A stretch of DNA of 64,000 nucleotides from Ignavibacteriales bacterium. GTDB taxonomy: Bacteria > Bacteroidota > Ignavibacteria > Tepidaquicellales > Tepidaquicellaceae. Below are positions 53,249-63,223 of this stretch, one piece after another (the first letter of the stretch is position 1; each line of letters starts with the position of its first letter). A model generated the notes under the pieces. That model was given only the letters and a program-made list of their open reading frames with translations, searched no databases and had not been told where the DNA came from. The position numbers and the translations under genes are program-made. The stretch lies in assembly GCA_020635255.1 (NCBI GenBank), contig JACKAC010000002.1, forward strand, positions 952,704 to 1,016,703. Direction: 5' to 3'.

Positions 53249-53290
53249 TTGTGGATATGGACTTTGCGGTATACTTCCGCTATTAATAAT
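53249..53290 (+). pseudogene. Decayed fragment of the 5' end of atpD
   Basis: TTGTGGATATGGACTTTGC at 53249, continuing to CTTCCGCTATTAATAAT at 53290, aligns with atpD codons at 57637-57683 (TTGTGGATATGGATTTTGC ... CTTCCTGCTATAAATAAT). The copy has 5 fewer bases and a handful of substitutions. It directly follows the duplicated promoter; the first ~85 nt of leader and coding sequence seen in the intact copy are missing. Confidence 0.75.
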
Positions 53291-53295
53291 CGTTT

Positions 53296-54720
53296 ATGAT
53301 TTTTAACTCAATAGAGTTTTTAATCTTTCTCCCAATAACTTTTATTCTTTATTGGTTTGTATTCCATAAGGAATTAAAGGTTCAGAATCTTCTTCTCCTT
53401 GCAGCAAGCTATGTATTTTACGGATGGTGGGACTGGCGATTTTTGTCCCTAATTGTGATTAGTACTTTAATAGATTACATAGTTGGTATCAAGCTAAAAT
53501 CAACGGAAAAAAAATCAACCCGGAAAAAGTGGCTCTGGGTCAGTGTAATTTTCAATCTTGGGTTACTAGGTGTTTTCAAGTATTTCAATTTCTTTATAGA
53601 CTCATGGGTTAACCTTATGTCATCGGTAGGTTATCATATGGAGAGCACATGGAGTCTTCAGGTGATACTTCCCGTCGGCATTTCCTTTTACACTTTTCAA
53701 ACAATGTCGTATTCGATAGATGTTTACAGGAACCAGTTAGAACCTACGAAAGATTTTGTATCATTTGCGGCATTTGTCGCCTTTTTTCCGCAACTTGTGG
53801 CAGGTCCTATAGAAAGGGCATCCAATCTTTTACCACAGATATTAAAACCAAGGACATTTGCGTCGGAGCAGAGCATAGACGGTGTGCGTCTTATAATCTG
53901 GGGTCTTTTTAAGAAGGTAGTAATAGCGGATTCGCTTGCCCCGATGGTAGATGCTATTTTTAAGAACTATACAGATTATACGGGAGGTACATTATTCCTG
54001 GGAGCAGTTTTATTTGCGTTCCAGATATACGGAGATTTTAGCGGTTACTCAGATATTGCTATAGGTACGGCTAAATTATTCGGTATAGAGGTGATGTCGA
54101 ACTTTAAATTCCCTTACTTTTCGAGAGACATCGCGGAGTTTTGGCGAAGGTGGCATATTTCTCTTTCGACGTGGTTCAGAGATTACCTGTATATACCCCT
54201 TGGCGGATCAAAGGGAGGCAAATGGAAGTCGCTCAGGAATATATTTGCGATCTTTGTAGTAAGCGGATTCTGGCACGGGGCTAACTGGACATTTATAGCA
54301 TGGGGAGGGTTCCATTCTTTATTATATGTGCCTATATTCCTGGTAGGAACGAACAGGAAGTTTTTGCATGAAGTGGCGGGACAGCATAAATGGTTCCCAT
54401 CTATAAAAGAGCTATTCATGATCCTGCTTACGTTTACACTGGTCGTAATAGCGTGGATTTTTTTCAGAAGTGACAGTATATCGAGCTCATTTAATTACCT
54501 AAGGATAATGGTTACCACATTCAGTACTGTAATGATGTACAAAACCGGACTTGTTTACTGCGCAATGCTCGTATTCATGGATTGGCTATTTAAAGAAGAC
54601 GAAAGGCTGCGACAGCCCTGGCTGAAGGGATGGGCAGGAATAATCTTCTTCGGATTCCTAGTAATAATGATAATAGATAAATTCAGCGGTTACAGCCGAT
54701 TTATATATTTCCAATTTTGA
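53296..54720 (+). CDS. MBOAT-family O-acyltransferase (AlgI-like)
   Basis: A 474-residue polytopic protein of the AlgI/DltB group: 'FNSIEFLIFLPITFILYWFV' at the start, 'FFPQLVAGPIERASNLLPQI', 'FSGYSDIAIGTAKLFGIEVM', 'FWRRWHISLSTWFRDYLYIP' and the catalytic histidine in 'GFWHGANWTFIAWGGFH'. These proteins pass acyl groups (often acetyl) across the membrane to surface glycans, working with an SGNH/AlgJ-type partner, which is the next gene. It is the first gene of a four-gene run and lies just behind the duplicated promoter segment. Confidence 0.9.
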   Translation: MIFNSIEFLIFLPITFILYWFVFHKELKVQNLLLLAASYVFYGWWDWRFLSLIVISTLIDYIVGIKLKSTEKKSTRKKWLWVSVIFNLGLLGVFKYFNFFIDSWVNLMSSVGYHMESTWSLQVILPVGISFYTFQTMSYSIDVYRNQLEPTKDFVSFAAFVAFFPQLVAGPIERASNLLPQILKPRTFASEQSIDGVRLIIWGLFKKVVIADSLAPMVDAIFKNYTDYTGGTLFLGAVLFAFQIYGDFSGYSDIAIGTAKLFGIEVMSNFKFPYFSRDIAEFWRRWHISLSTWFRDYLYIPLGGSKGGKWKSLRNIFAIFVVSGFWHGANWTFIAWGGFHSLLYVPIFLVGTNRKFLHEVAGQHKWFPSIKELFMILLTFTLVVIAWIFFRSDSISSSFNYLRIMVTTFSTVMMYKTGLVYCAMLVFMDWLFKEDERLRQPWLKGWAGIIFFGFLVIMIIDKFSGYSRFIYFQF

Positions 54721-55676
54721 TGAAAAAGCTCCTACTATACATATTGCTTGTATTAACACCATTGATAGTAGTGGCTCTGATAAATATCTATATAGATTCA
54801 AAAAGTTATTTCAGCTCCAGATATTCCGAAAGACTCGCCGAAGAGATAAACAATACTCCTGTTTCGATACATTCCGAACCGGAATTCAGGCTTGTAATAA
54901 AAAAACTTATAGAACTCAATAAAGGAAAGCATTTTAACAAGATAGTATTGGGCTCAAGCAGGGCTATGCAAATAGGAACTCCGATAGGGGAGAGGGTATT
55001 AAACATTTCCGTTTCGGGCGCGGTACTAGAAGATTATGAAAAACTATTGGCGTTGGTGGACAGTAATTCAATAACTTATGATACGCTGGAAATATCCGCT
55101 CACGGGTGGCTCTTTAACAGGAACAACGGCGACCACAGGTATTATTTATATGACAAGAAAGCGGGTTTGGATTCTATAAAGAAGGCTTTTTCGTGGGAAT
55201 ATTTTTGGGATAATATGAATCCAAATAAATACGAACCCTGGGATGGTAACGATAAGGACTTCGTAGTTTACCCGGACGGCACAATAAGGTATGATATTAA
55301 ATACAGGAACCAGGTACCGGACGTAGAACATCACGTGGAACAGGCATTAATATGGCCTTTCAAAGATTATTATGAAATTGATGACGATTATAAAGCGAGA
55401 TTCGAGAATATTCTGAACAAGATCTCAAAAGACCATGTCATAGAGCTTGTATTACTACCTTATCATCCGGCTGTGTATAATGAATTGATAACAAAAATAC
55501 CTATTATAGACCAGGCGGAAAATTACTATAAATCCATTCACAAGGACAACGTTATAGTGATAGGTTCCTATAATCCCGAAAAACTTGGTGTGGAAGCAAA
55601 AGATTTTTACGATCCCAATCATTTGAACGAAGAAGGCTTGATAAAAATGTTCAAGCATGAAAAAGTGAGGAACTGA
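54720..55676 (+). CDS. SGNH-like (DltD/AlgJ-type) acyltransferase partner
   Basis: A 318-residue protein from ATG 54720, which shares one base with the MBOAT stop (TGATG). An N-terminal membrane anchor ('LLLYILLVLTPLIVVALINI') is followed by a periplasmic domain with the SGNH block I 'KIVLGSSRAMQIG' and block V 'FYDPNHLNEEGLIKMF', giving the Ser and Asp/His of the triad. In alginate and teichoic-acid systems such proteins move the acyl group from the MBOAT channel to the glycan. Sequence similarity to AlgJ is low, so the role rests on motifs and context. Confidence 0.7.
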   Translation: MKKLLLYILLVLTPLIVVALINIYIDSKSYFSSRYSERLAEEINNTPVSIHSEPEFRLVIKKLIELNKGKHFNKIVLGSSRAMQIGTPIGERVLNISVSGAVLEDYEKLLALVDSNSITYDTLEISAHGWLFNRNNGDHRYYLYDKKAGLDSIKKAFSWEYFWDNMNPNKYEPWDGNDKDFVVYPDGTIRYDIKYRNQVPDVEHHVEQALIWPFKDYYEIDDDYKARFENILNKISKDHVIELVLLPYHPAVYNELITKIPIIDQAENYYKSIHKDNVIVIGSYNPEKLGVEAKDFYDPNHLNEEGLIKMFKHEKVRN

Positions 55677-55713
55677 GTTTTTTTTAGTAAGATAAATTCC
55701 AATATTTATTTAC

Positions 55714-56541
55714 ATGAAACCGATGAACAAAAGAATAGTTATCCTGACTGGCAGTGAGCTCAGGCATTCGTTTTTCAGAAAGTACCTTGGTCTAAGCAAT
55801 TGTTTAGACGTTTTAAAAACTTTCTGCGAAGGAAAAGAGAAGAGTATTCAGGCTGTTGTAGGCGCACAGGAAAATAATGAGCTAAGACAGAGACATTTGA
55901 ATGCGAGAGACCAGGTAGAAAGGGATTTCTTTGAATTATATGTTAATACGACGGAGGACAACTCAAACCCTGAGTTTATTGTCAAAGGCGAGATCAACTC
56001 AGATGAGAGAGTAAACGAAATAGCAGAATTATCTCCCGATCTGGTAATAGCCTATGGATGCTCGATTATAAAGGATCCTCTATTGGAAAAATTCCCTCAT
56101 AAAATCTTAAATGTTCACCTCGGACTTTCCCCGTATTACAGGGGGAGCGGAACGAATTTCTGGCCTTTTGTAAATAACGAGCTTGAATTTGTCGGGGCTA
56201 CATTTATGTACATGGATAAAGGTGTAGATACGGGAGAGATAATTCACCAGATTAGACCTGTGATCGTGAGCGGGGATTCGATACACCAGATCGGCAACAG
56301 GCTTATAAAAGACATGACTAAAGTTTATGCCTCCATCATAGCCGGATTTGACAATATTACTGGGATGAAACAGCCTGAAATACCCGCGAACGAAAGATAT
56401 TATAAAAAGAAAGATTTTACGGAAGAGTCTATTGTCACCGCATATGAAAATCTCACCAATGGAATGATAGACGAGTACCTTAATGTAAAGGATAAAAAAT
56501 GCATGGAGAATCCGATAGTTATAAACGACCTTTTTAAATAA
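55714..56541 (+). CDS. Formyltransferase-domain protein (probable sugar N-formyltransferase)
   Basis: A 275-residue protein with a formyl-transferase core: the Asn-His motif in 'KILNVHLGLSPYYRGSGTNF' and the Asp in 'MDKGVDTGEIIHQI', completing the Asn-His-Asp set that uses N10-formyl-tetrahydrofolate. It lacks the C-terminal domain of methionyl-tRNA formyltransferase. Its place between an acyltransferase pair and a deacetylase gene favours formylation of an amino-sugar in a surface glycan (inference). It follows the SGNH gene by 37 nt and precedes the deacetylase by 7 nt. Confidence 0.8.
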   Translation: MKPMNKRIVILTGSELRHSFFRKYLGLSNCLDVLKTFCEGKEKSIQAVVGAQENNELRQRHLNARDQVERDFFELYVNTTEDNSNPEFIVKGEINSDERVNEIAELSPDLVIAYGCSIIKDPLLEKFPHKILNVHLGLSPYYRGSGTNFWPFVNNELEFVGATFMYMDKGVDTGEIIHQIRPVIVSGDSIHQIGNRLIKDMTKVYASIIAGFDNITGMKQPEIPANERYYKKKDFTEESIVTAYENLTNGMIDEYLNVKDKKCMENPIVINDLFK

Positions 56542-56548
56542 TTCCTCT

Positions 56549-57472
56549 ATGAAATCGATCATGTATCATTACGTCAGGGAGCCAAGCGAGGAACTACCTT
56601 ACTTTAAATTCCTTAACGTGGATGATTTTAAGCAACAGCTGGATTTTTTTGAGAAGGAAGAGGGATTTGTATCGCGGGATGATTTTATAAGAGCATTTGA
56701 GACAGGAGAAACCTACAACGGAGTGGTATTGACATTCGATGATGGGTTTAAGGATCATTTTGAGTATGTCCTGCCTATCCTTAGAGAGAGAGGATTATGG
56801 GGAGTATTTTATATTCCAACGGGACCATTTGTTAATAAAAGTATTTTGAACGTTCACCGGATCCATCTTTTGCTGGGTACTTATGGGGGTAAAAGGATCT
56901 TCGATGCGCTGACTGGCAAGTTAGAAGATGACATGCTCACACACAAGGACATAAAAGAATTCACGACAAATACTTACGATAAACAGGATAACGACGCATA
57001 TACAAAAATGGTAAAAAGAATCCTGAACTATTATATAGGATATGAATTCCAGGGACCGGTCGTTATAGAATTGATGAAAGAATTTCTTAATGAGGACGAA
57101 TTGATAAAAGATTTTTACGTTTCACAGGAGGAGATAAAAAAAATGCATGATGAGGGAATGATCGTAGGAAGCCATACGGTGAACCACCCTGTTATGAGCA
57201 AGCTAAGCGATGATGAGCAAAGGAATGAAGTAGCTGATTCATTTGGATTTTTGGATGGGGCAACAGGAGGCTTGCAAATAAGAACATTCTGCTACCCATA
57301 TGGAGGTTTTCATTCCTTTAACGAACAATCCGAAAAAATACTCATACAAAATGGCTGTAAATTTGCTTTTAATGTAGAATCACGAAGTATCGAACCAGCC
57401 GATCTTTTGGACCGCCCCACTGCTTTACCCCGATATGATTGCAACGAGTTTCCTCACGGACAATGCAGGTAG
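56549..57472 (+). CDS. Polysaccharide deacetylase family protein
   Basis: A 307-residue NodB-homology protein: start 'MKSIMYHYVREPSEELPYF', motif 1 with catalytic Asp in 'VVLTFDDGFKDHF', metal-binding motif 2 'SHTVNHPVMSKLS' and 'FCYPYGGFHSFNEQS'. No signal peptide or membrane helix is seen, so it probably acts in the cytoplasm on a nucleotide- or lipid-linked sugar. A deacetylase that frees an amino group next to a formyltransferase gene fits a deacetylate-then-formylate route (inference). It is the last gene before the second copy of the 31-bp repeat. Confidence 0.85.
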   Translation: MKSIMYHYVREPSEELPYFKFLNVDDFKQQLDFFEKEEGFVSRDDFIRAFETGETYNGVVLTFDDGFKDHFEYVLPILRERGLWGVFYIPTGPFVNKSILNVHRIHLLLGTYGGKRIFDALTGKLEDDMLTHKDIKEFTTNTYDKQDNDAYTKMVKRILNYYIGYEFQGPVVIELMKEFLNEDELIKDFYVSQEEIKKMHDEGMIVGSHTVNHPVMSKLSDDEQRNEVADSFGFLDGATGGLQIRTFCYPYGGFHSFNEQSEKILIQNGCKFAFNVESRSIEPADLLDRPTALPRYDCNEFPHGQCR

Positions 57473-57516
57473 TTATTCTTAATTATCATCAAAATTTGTC
57501 TGATTTAGATGGTTTT

Positions 57517-57547
57517 CTGCATTTGAATTGAAATCGAAAATGGCTAT
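57517..57547 (+). repeat. 31-bp direct repeat, copy 2
   Basis: This segment is identical to 53210-53240. It supplies the -33 box and spacer of the atpD promoter. The two copies bracket the MBOAT-to-deacetylase cluster. Confidence 0.9.
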
Positions 57548-57552
57548 ATTTG
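57522..57552 (+). promoter_or_regulatory. Consensus Bacteroidetes promoter of atpDC
   Basis: TTTG (57522-57525), 19 nt and TATATTTG (57545-57552) match the consensus at every defined position. The leader to the atpD ATG at 57585 is ~25 nt. Confidence 0.75.
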
Positions 57553-57581
57553 GGTTTATTTAAAAAATTTTAAACCCGTAA

Positions 57582-59006
<1,425 letters not shown>

Positions 59007-59009
59007 GAT

Positions 59010-59420
59010 TTGGAAACAACGAACATAAATCTAGAAATAGTAAGTCCGGACAGGAAGGTGTTCAGCGGGGAAGTGAAGTCAGTATCCGCGCCGGGCATAG
59101 AGGGCGGGTTCCAGGTACTATCGAACCACGCTCCATTCGTGACGACTCTCGGAATAGGGAAGGTGAAGATACAGGGCACGGACGGCGGTGAGCAGATATT
59201 CGCTATCAGCGGGGGAATATTTGAGGTGAGCAAGAACAAGGCAACCATACTGGCTGAGTCTATAGAGAGCCAGGAGGAGATAGACGCGGATAAGGTGAAA
59301 GCGGCTCTGGCAAGGGCAGAGGAGCTTTTGAAGAGCCAGGAGATATCTAAGGACGAGAAGTCGAAAGCCAAACAGGAAGTGGAAGAGCACAAGAATAAAC
59401 TGAAAGTGGTTAAAGAATAA
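59010..59420 (+). CDS. atpC: F1 ATP synthase subunit epsilon
   Basis: A 136-residue subunit that starts at TTG 59010, 3 nt after the atpD stop. The N-terminal beta-sandwich shows 'LEIVSPDRKVFSGEVKSVSA', 'GIEGGFQVLSNHAPFVTTLG' and 'FAISGGIFEVSKNKATIL'. A C-terminal helical hairpin of ~45 charged residues follows and regulates rotation in known enzymes. It is cotranscribed with atpD and followed by a strong terminator. Confidence 0.93.
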   Translation: METTNINLEIVSPDRKVFSGEVKSVSAPGIEGGFQVLSNHAPFVTTLGIGKVKIQGTDGGEQIFAISGGIFEVSKNKATILAESIESQEEIDADKVKAALARAEELLKSQEISKDEKSKAKQEVEEHKNKLKVVKE

Positions 59421-59450
59421 AGAAGATCTAAGCAATTAGCTGTAAAAGCA

Positions 59451-59479
59451 AAAAGCCTGCAGAAATGCAGGCTTTTTTT
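59451..59479 (+). terminator. Rho-independent terminator of atpDC
   Basis: A perfect 11-bp stem (AAAAGCCTGCA / TGCAGGCTTTT) with a GAAA tetraloop ends in seven T residues, 30 nt after atpC. Confidence 0.92.
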
Positions 59480-60077
59480 ATTTTAATGAGAAGAAACCGG
59501 CCCGGCATTCGCCAGGCTTTGCACTTATTACACCTTTGAAACCAGAGCCTTGATTATGACAATTATCCAGTAGGAAATTTTCAAACACATGGCTATTAAT
59601 TCGAGTTTTTCTTTCAGGTCTTTCATGTCTTCTCGCAGTATAAATGAGCAAGTAAACCGCGCCGAAGCGCTATTGATGTTAAAGAACGGTTATTTACTAT
59701 ATAATATAAGGCTGTACTACAAAAAGTAGACAATCTACGCGAAAATATTTCGCCGGACAATTATTACCTGTTTACCGGGTCCGCGACCTCATATACGCAC
59801 ATATACCTCACAAAGAACCTCTATACTTCTTTATATAACTATTTTTGAAAACGTTGTTGTTGACGAATAAAGTGAAATTTTTTTAAAAAATTTGTGCCTA
59901 AAAGAGGCTAAAAATTACGTTTTTACAGATTTCTGAATTATAGGATGATCATCTGCTCACTTATCAGCACACCTTCCGAAATCCTTCATTTTTTATTCAA
60001 AATTTCCCTTTCGAGACAATCGAATATTTTATCCGGTTTATTAACAGGTACTTAGGTATATAGACCTCCTTCCCGTT

Positions 60078-60102
60078 CGAGACATTCCGGGAATCTTTCT
60101 TT
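60078..60102 (+). promoter_or_regulatory. CGAGACA-N7-AATCTTTCTTT element, copy A
   Basis: CGAGACA (60078-60084), 7 nt and AATCTTTCTTT (60092-60102) occur with the same spacing at 63802-63826. The T-rich end runs into the -33 box of the adjacent promoter. A second CGAGACA lies 66 nt upstream at 60012. Confidence 0.6.
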
Positions 60103-60131
60103 GGTTTGGCGGTCTAATTGGGTTATGTTTA
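60100..60131 (+). promoter_or_regulatory. Promoter-like pair for the stand-alone sorting-domain gene
   Basis: TTTG (60100-60103), 20 nt and TATGTTTA (60124-60131, 7 of 8 positions) precede the ATG at 60199. The leader of ~60 nt is almost entirely A-rich, with many AAAAA runs and no Shine-Dalgarno sequence. Confidence 0.45.
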
Positions 60132-60198
60132 TTTAGAATGAGACAAGAAGAGTCAAAAAAATAAAAAACATAATAAAAAACAAAAAAACCTAAAAACA

Positions 60199-60582
60199 AT
60201 GGAAACTTTACAGAAAAACACGCTAAACACCTTACTTAATGAGTATGCTGAGATAAACAGCATGATCGAAACCTTAAAAACCGCTAAAAAAGCCGAGAAA
60301 ACTACAACAACCCCGGTAACATTCTCATTAAGTGATTGTTTTCCGAAGATGAATGATTCAGCTATAAAGATAGAGTTCGCGCTTCCTTACAGGAGCAGGG
60401 TAACGGTAACGGTATTCGATTCAATGGGAAACGTCGTAGAAGCCCCATATTTCGACGAGATGATGAATTCAGGGACATTTGAGTGTAACGTGGACAGGAG
60501 CGGTCTGGATACGGGAACGTATTTTTATTCGCTGACAGCAAACGATGAAGTGATCTCTACAAAGAAATTAGTACTGGTTTAA
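60199..60582 (+). CDS. Stand-alone T9SS-sorting-domain-like protein without signal peptide
   Basis: A 127-residue protein. Residues 1-~40 are helical and charged ('LNTLLNEYAEINSMIETLKT'). Residues ~45-127 resemble a type A sorting domain of the FlgD-like fold: 'IKIEFALPYRSRVTVTVFDS', 'GNVVEAPYFDEMMNSGTFEC' and 'LDTGTYFYSLTANDEVISTK' before the end 'KLVLV'. In normal cargo this domain is the C-terminal tail of a secreted protein, but here there is neither signal peptide nor cargo. It may act inside the cell, for example as a decoy or chaperone-like partner, or be a domesticated fragment. Its upstream region matches that of the gene at 63926. Confidence 0.7.
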   Translation: METLQKNTLNTLLNEYAEINSMIETLKTAKKAEKTTTTPVTFSLSDCFPKMNDSAIKIEFALPYRSRVTVTVFDSMGNVVEAPYFDEMMNSGTFECNVDRSGLDTGTYFYSLTANDEVISTKKLVLV

Positions 60583-60609
60583 GACTATTAGAAGATAAAC
60601 ACCATAAGA

Positions 60610-60723
60610 ATGGGTGTAGTAAGAGTATATACAGGAATTCCACAGCCTCCAGACGGTAATATACAGCATTACGCGGTAGAAATTACCGGTCCGGGCATAA
60701 GTATCCCACGACCTCTCTTTTGA
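60610..60723 (+). CDS. Possible 37-residue ORF
   Basis: This short ORF starts 27 nt after the sorting-domain gene. It encodes 37 residues with many Gly, Pro and Ile ('VYTGIPQPPDGNIQHY', 'GPGISIPRPLF'). No ribosome-binding sequence or family is recognised. It could be a small protein coupled to the preceding gene or a gene fragment. Nothing else is seen between 60583 and 60772. Confidence 0.3.
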   Translation: MGVVRVYTGIPQPPDGNIQHYAVEITGPGISIPRPLF

Positions 60724-60772
60724 TTTTTCAAAAGAAAGCCCTTCAAATAATATAAATTTCAGTTTTTAAGGT

Positions 60773-61033
60773 TTAGCGAGATAATTCTTTCACAAGGTCA
60801 TTGTGATTCGACTCGTATTTTAATACTTTGGTCAAATCTTCTTCAGAAATGTTATCTCCCCGTTGTGCTTTACCAATAAACAGCTTAAGATACCCACCAA
60901 CCTGAATAAGCCTAATTAATGAGGCTTTTTCAACATCCGTAAGATCGTCCCCCCGTTGATCAACTTCTTCGAGTATCTTCTTCACCTTAGCACTCTTTTT
61001 TTCGAGACGCTTGACTAGGTGTTGAAGGTTCAA
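60773..61033 (-). CDS. Small charged helical protein of unknown function
   Basis: An 86-residue ORF from TTG 61033; no internal ATG exists. It is helical and charged ('LVKRLEKKSAKVKKILEEVD'), with two related segments 'DQRGDDLTDVEKASLI' and 'AQRGDNISEEDLTKVL'. A third related segment ('NQQGDNLIT') lies upstream in the same frame but is cut off by a TAA, so the present ORF may be the 3' part of a longer, broken gene. No signal peptide, membrane helix or family is recognised. It is convergent with the sorting-domain gene. Confidence 0.45.
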   Translation of the reverse strand: MNLQHLVKRLEKKSAKVKKILEEVDQRGDDLTDVEKASLIRLIQVGGYLKLFIGKAQRGDNISEEDLTKVLKYESNHNDLVKELSR

Positions 61034-61732
61034 TTTTTTGCCAGATTAAGTTATTAAATTGTCCCCCTGTTGATTTAAATATAAATTAAAGAATATCGAT
61101 ACCTCAAACAAAGAAAGATTTCTTTTTTGTACATGAAGATTATGAAATCATTAAAGAATTTTGGTTGAAAAATGTGTATTTTTTCTAGAAAAACGCATAT
61201 TTTGTAAGCAATGTTACGAAATGTGTACCGGTTGATGGCAGTAGAGACCCTTAAGAGCAAAAATGCTTTGAAAATATTAGCAAAAAAGTATCAATATGAA
61301 AGTCAAACTCCATTAAAAAATATAGAAAAAAAACTATAGCCGGATTGCTGGAAATTTTATGACTCTGATGCAAAAAATTTTTAGGGTCTGTAAGAGCTGA
61401 CGGAAAGAATTATCGAGTGAGATTTTTTATGTTACACAAGATATTATTTTTAGAATTATATAATGTGTAAAAAAATATGAATAAAAAAATATACTGCACC
61501 TAATAAGGGTTGTAAAATTTATTATGTAAAAAACATAAAAATTTTTTATGATACTTCACGCAAAAAATGGAAAATTATTTTTATTTAAGTGGTGAACTCA
61601 GAAACTTTTACTTTTGAAGAAGTGTTCGCTTCTTTAAGTTGGTATGTGTTTTATTTTGTAAATTTTGTATCTTACATCAAAGTACGGGGTGATCAGTAGT
61701 AAAAGGGTTATTTGGAGAAGCTAACCTTTTTT
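61034..61732. other. A+T-rich intergenic region
   Basis: About 700 nt are very A+T-rich with many short A and T runs and scattered stop codons in all frames. Apart from the in-frame 'NQQGDNLIT' remnant near 61045-61075, I see no gene, RNA fold or clear promoter. Confidence 0.5.
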
Positions 61733-63223
61733 ATGCAGAACACCAAACTGATTTCTTTATTTAAAACATTTAGTCCGGTCGAATTTAAGGAGTTCGATAA
61801 GTTTCTTAGCTCGCCTTTTCACGCGGGTGATAGAAACCTAAGGCCTTTCTTTGAAACACTCAAAGATTTTTATCCAGATTTCGACGATCCTAACCTCACG
61901 TCCGAAGAGACCTTCCGGGTATTATATCCAGACGAAAAATTCGATGAATCACGCATAAGGAAGCTGAGCTCCTTCTTATTTAAGATGGCGGAAGAGTACC
62001 TCATTATCGTGGAGCTGAGAGGAAAAACTATCGAGAGAAAGTTTATGCTTCTCGAACAGTTCCGTAAAAGGGGACTCGACTCACCTTATAACGGGCTCGC
62101 CAATTCACTGGATAAGGATATCACAACTGAAAAATTCGAGATGGAATTCTTTTATGTGAACCGTCTTCATTATTCACTCGAGGTATCAAACTATTATTAC
62201 GCATATAAGAATGATTATGCCAAGGCGTTTTCAATGGCAGAAGAGCATATAAGCAACGCCGTAGGAATGTTCTTATTCTTTTTATTTAAGGCTTACAATA
62301 TCGAAACAATAGCGAAGAGATCGTTTGTGCAGGCTTTTAATCCTCCAATATTATCCGAGATGAAAAAGTCATTCGACCTGGAGGAATTTATGAGTTCAGA
62401 AGCTGTGCAAAACGACGAAAAGCTAAATATCCTGATACCTGACTATCATATTTACAAATCCCTTTTTGATCTAAATGACACAAAAAGTTATCAGACCGGG
62501 AAGGAATTATTTTTGAAGAACATACCGCGCTACAGCCGTAATACGAATCTAATGTACTTCAGAGATTTTAACAGCATCAACCTGGGACGTCTGAACGCAC
62601 CCAAAGATGATCAAACAAGGGAAAGTACAAGAAAGGAGATATTCGAGATGGTAAAGCTCCAGCTGAAACTGGACGCAATAGTGCCCGATCATCAGAAATT
62701 TATTCCAAATGAGAACTACAGGTACATGCTTCACAGCGCACTGAATGTGAGTGAATATGACTGGGCTGAGGATTTTATCGGTAAGTACACGCCAATGCTG
62801 GAGCCTAATCAAAGAAGCACAATGAAGTTCTTTTCGTTAGCGCTCCTGGAATTTAAGAGAAAGAACTTCGAAAAAAGCCTGGAGCATCTGATCAAGGTCA
62901 AGCATGACACCCCATTCTTAAAATTCGGAATAAGACAGCTGAACTTTATGTTATTCTTTGAGCTGGGGCTTTATGAGGAGGCGAGGTACTTTCTCGATAC
63001 GACGCAAAAGTATTACTATAATACAAAGGAGCTTTCTCCAAGCGTAAAGGCGCGCGGAGAAAACTTTATCAAATATTTTAAGCTATTATTAAGATATTCG
63101 GATAAGAAGGATATAGAAGAGATAGGAATGAATTTTAAAAAGCTAAAGGCGGAGAGCGCCATCTCAGACAAAGACTGGTTACTTTCCAAATTCGAAGGGA
63201 TATTGAATCCGGCTAATAAATAG
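61733..63223 (+). CDS. Large helical-repeat protein of unknown function (Bacteroidota/Ignavibacteria type)
   Basis: A 496-residue protein from ATG 61733. A TTG at 61712 is possible, but the ATG follows GGAGAAG and gives 'MQNTKLISLFKTFSPVEFKE', a beginning I associate with a family common in this phylum ('SPxEFKxFxKFLxSP'). The N-terminal ~90 residues include 'FLSSPFHAGDRNLRPFFETL' and 'DESRIRKLSSFLFKMAEEYL'. The rest is all-helical and TPR-like ('ALLEFKRKNFEKSLEHLIKV'). No signal peptide or catalytic motif is visible. Function unknown. A short GGCGG/CCGCC hairpin without a T-run adjoins the stop. Confidence 0.75.
   Translation: MQNTKLISLFKTFSPVEFKEFDKFLSSPFHAGDRNLRPFFETLKDFYPDFDDPNLTSEETFRVLYPDEKFDESRIRKLSSFLFKMAEEYLIIVELRGKTIERKFMLLEQFRKRGLDSPYNGLANSLDKDITTEKFEMEFFYVNRLHYSLEVSNYYYAYKNDYAKAFSMAEEHISNAVGMFLFFLFKAYNIETIAKRSFVQAFNPPILSEMKKSFDLEEFMSSEAVQNDEKLNILIPDYHIYKSLFDLNDTKSYQTGKELFLKNIPRYSRNTNLMYFRDFNSINLGRLNAPKDDQTRESTRKEIFEMVKLQLKLDAIVPDHQKFIPNENYRYMLHSALNVSEYDWAEDFIGKYTPMLEPNQRSTMKFFSLALLEFKRKNFEKSLEHLIKVKHDTPFLKFGIRQLNFMLFFELGLYEEARYFLDTTQKYYYNTKELSPSVKARGENFIKYFKLLLRYSDKKDIEEIGMNFKKLKAESAISDKDWLLSKFEGILNPANK

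Larger units (their letters stand above)
59480..60198. other. Long intergenic region with paired CGAGACA boxes
   Basis: About 720 nt hold no convincing long gene. A minus-strand ORF of 32 codons (59626-59528) would encode a basic head and one membrane helix ('MKDLKEKLELIAMC', 'ISYWIIVIIKALV'); support is weak. A small hairpin (GCGAAA...TTTCGC) lies near 59738. The 3' part carries two CGAGACA boxes (60012 and 60078), a promoter-like pair and an A-rich leader before the gene at 60199. Confidence 0.5.

Noticed and set aside
53210..57547. Insertion sequence or transposon bounded by the 31-bp repeats
   Set aside because: No transposase, integrase or inverted terminal repeats are present. The repeats are the atpD promoter itself, so target or promoter duplication is the better reading.
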